Assembly: GCA_016199835.1 (NCBI GenBank)
Contig: JACQFX010000037.1
Location: forward strand, 16,632 to 80,631
Length of the DNA stretch: 64,000 bases
Direction of reading: 5' to 3'
Origin: Nitrosomonadales bacterium
GTDB taxonomy: Bacteria > Pseudomonadota > Gammaproteobacteria > Burkholderiales > Gallionellaceae
The translations under genes and the position numbers were made by a program. The notes beneath the pieces were generated by a model. That model was not told the DNA's origin, searched no databases, and worked only from the letters and a program-made list of their open reading frames with translations. Shown here one piece after another: positions 54,750 through 62,160 of the stretch; position 1 is the stretch's first letter; each line of letters starts with the position of its first letter.

Positions 54750-55501
54750 CAGTCCTTGAAATAAAACTCCATCTTGATCCCGGCCAACTCAATGATGTCA
54801 TGGTTATTCAGTGGATGCGGCTGTTCATCCAGAGCCCTGCCGTTAAGGCTGGGGTAATTCGCCCCTTCCACGTGGGTGATGAAGTAGCCATGCGGGCGGC
54901 GTGTCAATACCGCCACCTGTACGCCGGGTTTGCCCAAGGTAGTCAGGTTCTTCACCAGATCCAGTTCCCGGCCCGTGTTCGCCCCGGTCAGTATTTGCAC
55001 TGCCGCAGGCGGAACCATTTTCTGCACCACGGTGGCATCACCTGTTTTTTTCGCGGCAACATTCGCAGCCCCGGCGGGGTTCCCGGCTGTTTGCGCGGGG
55101 GCAATGCCCGGCTCGCTTTGCGCCAGCGTCTTGTTGTCGGCAGCGGGGGCAGCGGATGGCGTGCGTAACACCATGGTCTTTTCAAAATCGGCACCGTTCG
55201 CCTGATGCTGCACCTCATTCAGATATTTCAGCTTGTATTTGCCGATCTCGATCACGTCGTTGTTCTGCAGGAAGTGTTTCTTGACCTGCGTCCCGTTCAC
55301 CATCACTCCGTTGGTGCTATCCAGATCCTCCAGGAACGAGTCGTTGAGTATGGTCACGATGGCGGCGTGCTCACCGCTGATCGCGAGATTCTCTATCACG
55401 ATGTCATTGTGCGGCTTGCGCCCCACCGTCATGCGCTCCTTGCTCAGGACATACTCCTGCAACACCGAGCCGTCCATGCTGAGTATCAGTTTCGCCGCCA
55501 T
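54749..55501 (-). CDS. Protein with two FHA domains
   Basis: About 250 residues. The N-terminal FHA domain (about 5-95) has TVGRKPHNDIVIENLAISGEHAAI and LEDLDSTNGVMVNG, the phosphothreonine-binding signature. An Ala/Pro-rich linker leads to a second, degenerate FHA domain (about 165-250, TLGKPGVQVAVLTRRPHGYFI, PSLNGRALDEQPHPLNNHDIIEL) whose start lacks the usual GR. I prefer the ATG at 55501 because GAGGA is nine bases upstream; an ATG at 55510 abuts it. As neighbour of a kinase and a PP2C phosphatase it should read out Thr phosphorylation. Confidence 0.87.
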   Translation of the reverse strand: MAAKLILSMDGSVLQEYVLSKERMTVGRKPHNDIVIENLAISGEHAAIVTILNDSFLEDLDSTNGVMVNGTQVKKHFLQNNDVIEIGKYKLKYLNEVQHQANGADFEKTMVLRTPSAAPAADNKTLAQSEPGIAPAQTAGNPAGAANVAAKKTGDATVVQKMVPPAAVQILTGANTGRELDLVKNLTTLGKPGVQVAVLTRRPHGYFITHVEGANYPSLNGRALDEQPHPLNNHDIIELAGIKMEFYFKD

Positions 55502-55520
55502 ATCATTCATTCCTCAAAAC

Positions 55521-56345
55521 TTAGTTCTTTAACCAGGATTGCAACTTGTCCAGCCACCCGCGCGGCACGGAAAAATCGCCATTAATTTTTACCAGTATCA
55601 CGGAAACGTTGTCGCGCCCGCCATTGTCGTTCGCCATCTCTATCAATTGGTTTGCCGCCAGCGGCAAGTTGGCTTGCAGCATCTGCAAAGTATTGCCGAT
55701 ATCCTCATCTTCCACCATGTCGTTCAACCCATCCGAACACAGCAGGTAAATATCTCCGGCGCAAACCTCGTGGACATGCACTTCCGGAATTACGTCGGCT
55801 TCTATGCCGACTGCGCGCGTCACCAGATTCCGGTTCTTCGACACGCGCGCATCTTCCGGGCTGATGATGCCGCCGTCCAATTGTTCCTGCAACAGCGAAT
55901 GGTCGCGCGTGATAGCCCCGAAACTTTCGCCGCGCAAACGGTACATGCGCGAATCACCGACATGCGCCACGGCCACGCGATTGTCATAGAACAGAGCGGT
56001 CACGATCGTCGTGCCCATCCCGGAATACTGCGGCTGGTTTTGCGCCGCGCTATAGATGGAGGCATTGGCCTTCTTCACATTCTCGCGCAGCAGCACCACG
56101 CCCATATCCTCGCCCTCTGCGCTCTTGTCCTCGGGCCGCACTTCATCCATGCGCTGCCTGATTTCGGTGGACAGCACGGAAACCGCGATACCGCTGGCCA
56201 CCTCGCCCGCGTTGTAGCCACCCATGCCATCGGCCAGCACCACCAAGCCACAGGCAGCATCGTGCGTAAGACTATCTTCGTTGTGCGACCGCACCATACC
56301 CGAGTGGGTCTGGCTGGCTATTTCCAGAGCTTCCTGAAGTTTCAT
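55521..56345 (-). CDS. PP2C-family Ser/Thr phosphatase
   Basis: A 274-residue cytoplasmic phosphatase of the Stp1/PppA type. Metal-site motifs are visible: SHNEDSL, VVLADGMGGYNAGEVAS, AHVGDSRMYRLRG, LLCSDGLNDMV and the terminal GGRDNVSVILV. It would reverse phosphorylation by the kinase encoded 29 bases upstream. Kinase, phosphatase and FHA genes in a row form a complete phospho-Thr module. Confidence 0.94.
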   Translation of the reverse strand: MKLQEALEIASQTHSGMVRSHNEDSLTHDAACGLVVLADGMGGYNAGEVASGIAVSVLSTEIRQRMDEVRPEDKSAEGEDMGVVLLRENVKKANASIYSAAQNQPQYSGMGTTIVTALFYDNRVAVAHVGDSRMYRLRGESFGAITRDHSLLQEQLDGGIISPEDARVSKNRNLVTRAVGIEADVIPEVHVHEVCAGDIYLLCSDGLNDMVEDEDIGNTLQMLQANLPLAANQLIEMANDNGGRDNVSVILVKINGDFSVPRGWLDKLQSWLKN

Positions 56346-56374
56346 CTGCTATTGTCCCCGTGCCTTTGCCCGCA

Positions 56375-58927
56375 CTATAAACCGGCCATACACCGGCGTA
56401 TATCTTCGACCATTTCATGGCCGCTACGGTAACGTTCTTCCACTTTTTTCGCCAGCGCCTTGTTGACGATCGCCACCACACAGGGCGGCACATCAGGTTT
56501 GATGGTCAGTATGTCCGGATGCGGTTCGTTGGCGATGCGGAACATGAGTTGCGCCATCGAACTGCCGTCGAACGGCAGCTTACCACACACCATCTGGTAC
56601 AAGCTCACTCCCAGCGAGAACAAATCGGATGCGCCTTCGACTCTGGCGCCGGACAATTGCTCTGGCGACATGTACGACGGCGAGCCCAGCACCATGCCGG
56701 TTCTGGTTCGGGAAGAATCGGTGATGCGCGCGATACCGAAGTCGGTCACCTTCACCGTATCGCTTTCCGGGTCATACATGATGTTGGCCGGCTTGATGTC
56801 GCGATGCACCACGTTCAGGCTGTGCGCATAGCCCAGCGCATCCGCCACGCGCGCCACGATACCCAACACCGTGGGCAGCGGCAACAGATTGTCCGGCCTG
56901 GTGTAGGGCGCCAGGTCCTGGCCCTTGAGGAATTCCATCGCAATATAGGCCAGGTCATGCTCTTCGCCCGCATCGTACATGGTCACGATGTTCGGATGGT
57001 TGAGGCGACCGGCAGATTCGGCCTCGCGGAAGAAACGCGCCTTCACCTCGGCCAGCTCATCGTCTTCAAATTCCTGCGACAGCGCCAGAGTCTTGATCGC
57101 CACCACGCGGCCTATCTTCGGGTCTTTGCCCAGATACACCACGCCCATCGCGCCCTTGCCGAGTTCTTTCTGCACCTCATAACGTCCCAGCATCGGCCTG
57201 GACACGCCCGCCTTATCCAGTTGCATCGTGCCCGCATTGCCCTTGCCCGAAGCGCCGCCAAGAAGCACCGTATCCGCCATCGCGCGTGATTGCGCCAGAC
57301 GCGCTTCCAGATCGCGGAATTTAGAATCGTATTCCGTCATGTAATTGAACACCGACTCGGCCTTGTTGAACTGGCGCTTGCGCTCGAAATCCAGCCCGAG
57401 GTTGTACAGCACCTCCATCAGGCTGTCGTCCAGCGGCACCTTGCGGAACTTGTCGAAGGCCATATCCAATTGTCCCTGCCCCTGAAATGCCAGCCCCAGC
57501 ATGCGATTGCTTTCCGCCGAATCCGCATCGGATTTGATCTTGCCCTGCTCGGTGAGCAGAAAACGCCTGGTGGTCAGCAGCAGATGGCCGACCAGCAGCA
57601 AAGCGGCAGGCATCATCAATTGCAGCCACAACGCCTGCGTAGTCATCAGCACGAAATGCGCGCCTACCAGCGTCGCAAACAACGCGACAGTGAGCGCGGC
57701 GCCCATGCCTGCGGTCAGGCGCGGCAACAGCACGGTGAGATACAGCGTCACCGCCAGAAATGCGCCGCCTTGCGCCCAGATGGCCCAGCCCGGCTCAACG
57801 AAAAAATCCTGCTTGAGTATGCTGGAAACGGAATGCGCCAGGGTCAGCACCGGCGCCATGCCGGACGAGACCGGTGTGACCTGCGGCGTGCCCACGCCCG
57901 CCGCCGTCGCGCCGATCAGCACGATCTTGTCGCGGTATTTTTCCGGCGGGATCTTGCCGCTCAGCACATCGTAAAACGAATCCACCTGAAAGGCGGGTTT
58001 GCCATCGCGGTCGTTATAAAAGTAAGTGTGCATGCGCAAGGCCGGATCGGTGGCGATATTCAGGTTGCCCACTTTCACGCCCTGCCCCAGGTTCACCTGA
58101 ATATCCCTGGGCTCGAGGTTCAGGCTCTTCGCCACCAGCATCAGCGACAGCGATGGGTAATGCTGGTCGAAATAACTTATTACCAGCGGTTCGGTGCGTA
58201 TGCCGCCGTCCACATCAGGAGAAGAATTCAGGTGGCCGATGCCCACGGCGCTGGCAGCCAGCATCTCAATGGGGAACTCAACCCCTGCGGCAGACAGCGG
58301 CGCATCGCCTGCTGCGCCCGGCTTGACGTTGGCAAGGTTATCCTTCAGCACATAGGCCGGCAGCGCCTGATCCGGCTTGCCCTGCGGTTCGCCCAATTCG
58401 AAATACATGGACAGCAGCACATTATTGGCTCTGGCGATGCTCGCGCCCAGCTTCTGGTCGTTGTCGAGATTCTGCGCGGCCTCCTGCAACAGCGCAGCCA
58501 GTTGCGCGATCTCTGCCTGATGCACGGGATTGGGACTATTTTTTAAAGTGGAGGCATCGAGAAATGCGGCGATTTTGTAAATGTATTCCAGGCCTGCATC
58601 CGTCTGCGGCTCAAAAAACAGTGAGGTGTTGCCCACCACCTTGGCATGTCCGCTGGCCAGCAAATCCAGCAGCCTGGCCTGTATCGCACGCGGCCACGGC
58701 CAGCGCCCCAGATTAGCGATGCTCTGATCATCTATCGCGATCACCGCGACCTTGTCGCTGGGCGCTCGTGACGAAGCGCGCACCGCCATGTCGTAGGCTT
58801 TGCGCTCCAGGCTCTGCATCAGGTCGCTGCTCGCGCCGAATAAAAACAGCAAGGCGACCAGCAGGCCGGCGAACCAATCAGTTTTCCAGAACAATCTTTT
58901 TTTCACGGCTGCCCCGCCTGATTCCAT
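56375..58927 (-). CDS. CHASE2-Ser/Thr protein kinase
   Basis: An 850-residue membrane kinase. One helix, a periplasmic CHASE2 domain (about 40-395, DKVAVIAIDDQSIANLGRWPWPR), three helices (about 400-470), a TPR-like helical linker (about 480-560), and a C-terminal Hanks kinase (about 590-850) with GKGAMGVVYLGKD, VAIKTL, HRDIKPANIMYD, DFGIARI and SPEQLSG. The order sensor-helices-kinase places the catalytic part at the C-terminus, opposite to PknB. It is the first gene of the signalling operon. The ATG at 58927 lacks a ribosome site; a GTG at 58906 is an alternative start. Confidence 0.92.
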   Translation of the reverse strand: MESGGAAVKKRLFWKTDWFAGLLVALLFLFGASSDLMQSLERKAYDMAVRASSRAPSDKVAVIAIDDQSIANLGRWPWPRAIQARLLDLLASGHAKVVGNTSLFFEPQTDAGLEYIYKIAAFLDASTLKNSPNPVHQAEIAQLAALLQEAAQNLDNDQKLGASIARANNVLLSMYFELGEPQGKPDQALPAYVLKDNLANVKPGAAGDAPLSAAGVEFPIEMLAASAVGIGHLNSSPDVDGGIRTEPLVISYFDQHYPSLSLMLVAKSLNLEPRDIQVNLGQGVKVGNLNIATDPALRMHTYFYNDRDGKPAFQVDSFYDVLSGKIPPEKYRDKIVLIGATAAGVGTPQVTPVSSGMAPVLTLAHSVSSILKQDFFVEPGWAIWAQGGAFLAVTLYLTVLLPRLTAGMGAALTVALFATLVGAHFVLMTTQALWLQLMMPAALLLVGHLLLTTRRFLLTEQGKIKSDADSAESNRMLGLAFQGQGQLDMAFDKFRKVPLDDSLMEVLYNLGLDFERKRQFNKAESVFNYMTEYDSKFRDLEARLAQSRAMADTVLLGGASGKGNAGTMQLDKAGVSRPMLGRYEVQKELGKGAMGVVYLGKDPKIGRVVAIKTLALSQEFEDDELAEVKARFFREAESAGRLNHPNIVTMYDAGEEHDLAYIAMEFLKGQDLAPYTRPDNLLPLPTVLGIVARVADALGYAHSLNVVHRDIKPANIMYDPESDTVKVTDFGIARITDSSRTRTGMVLGSPSYMSPEQLSGARVEGASDLFSLGVSLYQMVCGKLPFDGSSMAQLMFRIANEPHPDILTIKPDVPPCVVAIVNKALAKKVEERYRSGHEMVEDIRRCMAGL

Positions 58928-59057
58928 TATTAGTAAGCTGGGTATGTTTGAATGTTAAAGCATTTTGCCCAGGCTAACCATAAACAATTCAGCACAAGCG
59001 GTTACGGTCGCATGCCGCCGTCAGGTATCATGCGCACCTTGCATTCGACATCGTGAC

Positions 59058-60281
59058 ATGAAGAACAACTGGACAGACTTGCAGCACCAGATGCGATACA
59101 TCGCTGCGCGCTTCACGCAGGATCGCTGCGCGCAAATGGCTGCCAGCCTGACTTTTACCACGCTGCTATCACTGGTGCCGCTGATCACCATTGCACTCAC
59201 GCTGTTCTCCGCCTTCCCGGTATTCGAGGACTTCTCGACCAACATCAAGACATTCCTGCTCAGCAACATGTTGCCTGAGACCGGCGGCAAAATGATCTCG
59301 CGCTACGTGGAACAGTTCGCCGAAAGCGCCTCCCGGCTCACCGCAGTCGGCGTCGTATTTCTGGGGCTCACCGCGATGCTGATGATGCATACCATAGACA
59401 GCGCCTTCAATCTCATCTGGCGCGTATCCAGACCGCGCGCGCTGGTGCATCGCATTCTGGTGTATTGGGCGGTGCTGACGCTGGCGCCCCTGCTGGTCGG
59501 CGGCAGCCTGACGCTCACCTCGTGGCTGGTCGGACTATCGGTAGGCTATGCCCGGCAGATACCTGAATTTGGTGTAGCGCTGCTGAAGATCGTGCCCGTG
59601 CTGCTCACCACGCTGGCGTTCAGTCTGCTGTTCCGCGTGGTGCCCAACCGTTATGTGCCGTTGCGCCATGCCTTCATCGGCGGCGCAGCCGCAGCGGCAG
59701 CGTTCGAATTCATGAACCGGGTCTTCGCCTATTACATCACCCACTTCCCGACCTACAAGCTGGTGTATGGCGCATTCGCCAGCATTCCGATCTTCCTGTT
59801 ATGGATCTACCTGTCGTGGCTGACCGTGCTGCTGGGCGCACTGATCACCGCCTCGCTGTCGCACTGGCGCGGCAGCCCCTCACACAACCTGTCCACTGCG
59901 ACCCAGCTCTACCAGGCCGTACGCATCCTCGGCATGATGCGCGACGGCATGCGCAGCGGCGAGGTGCAAACCCTGCCCGCACTCGCCGGACATCTGCGCA
60001 TCGGCTTCGATGCGCTGGAACAGATACTGGAAAAACTCGCGCGCGCCAACATGGTACGCAAGCTCGCGAGCAGCGGTTGGGTGATGGTACGCGATGCGGA
60101 ACACATACGGCTGGCGGAACTCTATCGCCTGTTCGTGTTCAATCCGTCCGCACTGGCCAGGCAACACGACGATGCGAATATCCGCGCATGGTTCGCGCAG
60201 GCGGAACAAAGCATCGCGCACGGAACGCCGGTCACGCTGCATGACTTGCTGCTGGCAGATAATCCGCCGCACGGCGCATAA
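59058..60281 (+). CDS. YihY/BrkB family membrane protein
   Basis: A 407-residue protein with six hydrophobic segments in the first 275 residues (QMAASLTFTTLLSLVPLITIALT is the family signature) and a C-terminal cytoplasmic winged-helix-like extension (LARANMVRKLASSGWVMVRDAEHIRLAELYRL). Older annotations as ribonuclease BN are wrong. Function is not settled; a transport role is suspected. The ATG at 59058 gives MKNNWTDLQHQM. It is divergent from the CHASE2 kinase gene. Confidence 0.9.
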   Translation: MKNNWTDLQHQMRYIAARFTQDRCAQMAASLTFTTLLSLVPLITIALTLFSAFPVFEDFSTNIKTFLLSNMLPETGGKMISRYVEQFAESASRLTAVGVVFLGLTAMLMMHTIDSAFNLIWRVSRPRALVHRILVYWAVLTLAPLLVGGSLTLTSWLVGLSVGYARQIPEFGVALLKIVPVLLTTLAFSLLFRVVPNRYVPLRHAFIGGAAAAAAFEFMNRVFAYYITHFPTYKLVYGAFASIPIFLLWIYLSWLTVLLGALITASLSHWRGSPSHNLSTATQLYQAVRILGMMRDGMRSGEVQTLPALAGHLRIGFDALEQILEKLARANMVRKLASSGWVMVRDAEHIRLAELYRLFVFNPSALARQHDDANIRAWFAQAEQSIAHGTPVTLHDLLLADNPPHGA

Positions 60282-60341
60282 CTTGCCCGGCACAGGCTTT
60301 TACGTTCTAATGCCCGCGCTTATTGATAATAAAGGTAGCTC

Positions 60342-60929
60342 ATGAAATTACTGGAATGGTTGTTTGAAGGCTCGTTGTGGAATAGCCGCTTCGTCATCCT
60401 GGCGGCGGTAGTCGGCAGCCTGTTCGCGGGTTTTGCGATCTTCTACATGGCCACGGTGGACGTGGTGTATCTGGTGATGCACGCGGCACACTATGCCGAT
60501 CCCGACATGGCCGACACTGCACGCAAAGCGCTGCACGACAGCACGGTAACGCACATAGTCGAAGTCGTGGACGGCTACCTGCTGGCAACCGTGATGCTGA
60601 TCTTTTCGCTCGGCCTGTATGAGCTGTTCATCAGCGACATCGACCAGGCGCATGGCAACAAGGCTTCCAGCAAGATACTGGTGATCAGCAGCTTGGACGA
60701 CCTGAAATCGCGCCTGGCCAAAGTGATCATCATGATCCTGATCGTCACGCTGTTCGAGCAGGCGCTGAACATGCACCTGACCACGCCGATAGACCTGCTC
60801 TATCTGGGCGGCGCCATCGCACTCATCGCGCTGGCGCTCTACCTCACGCATAGCGCGGAACACAAAGGCCCTGCCTCAGAACATGATGACGCAGAGGCCG
60901 CCGCAAGCGATAACGGAGACGAACACTGA
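60342..60929 (+). CDS. YqhA family (UPF0114) membrane protein
   Basis: A 195-residue protein with four predicted membrane helices and the family segments WNSRFVILAAVVGSLFAG, VEVVDGYLLATVMLIFSLGLYELFISDID and LVISSLDDLKSRLAKVI. The C-terminal tail is acidic and His-containing. Its function is unknown. Its stop overlaps the TlpA-like gene start (TGATGA). Confidence 0.9.
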   Translation: MKLLEWLFEGSLWNSRFVILAAVVGSLFAGFAIFYMATVDVVYLVMHAAHYADPDMADTARKALHDSTVTHIVEVVDGYLLATVMLIFSLGLYELFISDIDQAHGNKASSKILVISSLDDLKSRLAKVIIMILIVTLFEQALNMHLTTPIDLLYLGGAIALIALALYLTHSAEHKGPASEHDDAEAAASDNGDEH

Positions 60930-61396
60930 TGAAAACCCTGCGCATCGCACTGGCTGCAAGCCTGGCGATGATTTCGCTTTGCGCGATCGCAGATGAATTC
61001 AAATTCAAGGACACCCAGGGTCACCAGCAACGCCTGTCCGACTATCGCGGCAAGTGGGTACTGGTAAATTTCTGGGCGACCTGGTGCCCGCCCTGCCAGA
61101 AAGAAATCCCCGACCTGATCGCGCTGCACGACGCGCACAAGGATAAAGACCTCGTAGTGATCGGCATCGCAATGGAATACGCCTCATCCAAAGTGGTCAC
61201 GGATTTCGCCACGAAACATGGCATCACCTACCCCATCGTCTTGGGCACCTACAAATTGGCGGCGCAGATCGGCAGCACGACCTCGCTGCCCGAAACATAT
61301 CTGTACGACCCGGCAGGCAAACTGACGGGGCACCAGTCGGGCGCGATCACACGCGAAAGCGTGGAAGAATACATCAACGAAAAAAGCCGGAAGTAA
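60929..61396 (+). CDS. TlpA/ResA-like periplasmic thioredoxin
   Basis: A 155-residue protein with a signal peptide (about 1-21, ending CAIADE) and a thioredoxin fold with the active site WCPPC in VNFWATWCPPCQKEIPDL; the cis-Pro segment is TSLPETYLYD. It reduces periplasmic disulfides, often for cytochrome c maturation. It is coupled to the YqhA gene by overlap. It is distinct from the TCSNC protein at 16663 and could be a second electron donor in the periplasm. Confidence 0.92.
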   Translation: MKTLRIALAASLAMISLCAIADEFKFKDTQGHQQRLSDYRGKWVLVNFWATWCPPCQKEIPDLIALHDAHKDKDLVVIGIAMEYASSKVVTDFATKHGITYPIVLGTYKLAAQIGSTTSLPETYLYDPAGKLTGHQSGAITRESVEEYINEKSRK

Positions 61397-61456
61397 CTGC
61401 CAGTTCATACAGCGGACACGGCTTCATCCGCGTCCCTTTTCGTATTCACCCTCGTA

Positions 61457-61524
61457 GGCTGGGGTGAGGAACGAACCCCAGCTCCACGATCTTGAAATGC
61501 TGGTGTGCGTTCCTTACCCCAGCC
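61457..61524. repeat. Palindromic intergenic repeat (GGCTGGGGTGAGGAACG)
   Basis: The 17-base arm at 61457-61473 is repeated inverted at 61508-61524 with one mismatch; the loop contains another inverted AACCCCAGC copy. It lies between the TlpA-like gene and brnT. Similar TAGGCTGGGGTGAG repeats occur widely in proteobacteria. Confidence 0.75.
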
Positions 61525-61548
61525 GTGTTTTTCATACCACTCGCCCGC

Positions 61549-61577
61549 TTGACATTGTGCACCTATGTACATACGAT
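61549..61577 (+). promoter_or_regulatory. brnTA promoter with palindromic operator
   Basis: TTGACA (61549-61554), 17 bases, then TACGAT (61572-61577). A perfect palindrome TATGTACATA (61564-61573) lies in the spacer and touches the -10. BrnA-type antitoxins repress their own promoters, so this is the likely operator. The BrnT start is six bases after the -10, giving a very short leader. Confidence 0.6.
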
Positions 61578-61583
61578 AATCCC

Positions 61584-61859
61584 ATGAGAATCGAGTTCGA
61601 TCCGAAGAAGGCCGCCAGTAACCTGAAAAAGCACGGCGTATCGTTTGATGAAGCGGCAAGCTGCCTGCTCGACCCATTGGCGCTGGTGTGCGACGACCCT
61701 GATGCAGGAGGCGAGGTGCGTTTTGTGCTGGTGGGAATGAGTCATGTCGGGCGATTGCTGACGGTGTGTTATACCTTGCGCGATGAGGAAGCAGTTCGCT
61801 TGATTTCGGCGCGCAAGGCCACGAAGAAAGAGGAGAAAAGTTATGCGCAAGGAATATAA
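61584..61859 (+). CDS. brnT: BrnT family toxin
   Basis: A 91-residue RelE-like ribonuclease toxin. The start MRIEFDPKKAASNLKKHGVSFDEA is diagnostic (FDPxKxxxNxxKHGVxF), and VRLISARKATKKEEKSY carries the catalytic-region basic residues. The ATG at 61584 is chosen over upstream in-frame starts that would overlap the promoter. It overlaps the antitoxin gene by 17 bases in the usual toxin-first order. Confidence 0.93.
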   Translation: MRIEFDPKKAASNLKKHGVSFDEAASCLLDPLALVCDDPDAGGEVRFVLVGMSHVGRLLTVCYTLRDEEAVRLISARKATKKEEKSYAQGI

Positions 61860-62106
61860 TTTTACGGGTGCGAAGCGCGCCAAGGATGTGCCCCATCTGG
61901 CTAAGCTGCAAGCTGAAATAGCGGGGAAGACACGCATTACCATGCGTGTGGATAATGCCGTGCTGGCGGTGTTCAAGGCGCGTGCAGAAACCAGCGGCGG
62001 CAGTTACCAGACCATGATGAATGAGGCATTGAAACAGTACGCGCTGGGTTTGTCCCTGGCCGATGTAGTGCGGGAAACGATCCGCGAGGAAATGCACTCC
62101 GCCTGA
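61843..62106 (+). CDS. brnA: BrnA family antitoxin
   Basis: An 87-residue antitoxin. The C-terminal half is a ribbon-helix-helix-like domain (ITMRVDNAVLAVFKARAETSGGSYQTMMNEALKQYA), the N-terminus should wrap BrnT. The start lies inside brnT with a good ribosome site (GAGGAGAAAAG). It neutralises the toxin and should repress the promoter at 61549. Confidence 0.92.
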   Translation: MRKEYNFTGAKRAKDVPHLAKLQAEIAGKTRITMRVDNAVLAVFKARAETSGGSYQTMMNEALKQYALGLSLADVVRETIREEMHSA

Positions 62107-62160
62107 TGTTGCATGGGCGGGCGATTAATTGAGCCCCTTTTAATTTGAATAGGTGACGCA

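Noticed and set aside
57290..58546. 418-residue open frame on the plus strand across the CHASE2-kinase gene
   Set aside because: Antisense shadow with no recognisable motif.
54749..58927. Type VI secretion regulation by kinase-PP2C-FHA
   Set aside because: The trio resembles PpkA-PppA-Fha, but no T6SS structural gene (tss, hcp, vgrG, clpV) is in the window and the kinase has a CHASE2 sensor, so a T6SS claim is unsupported.
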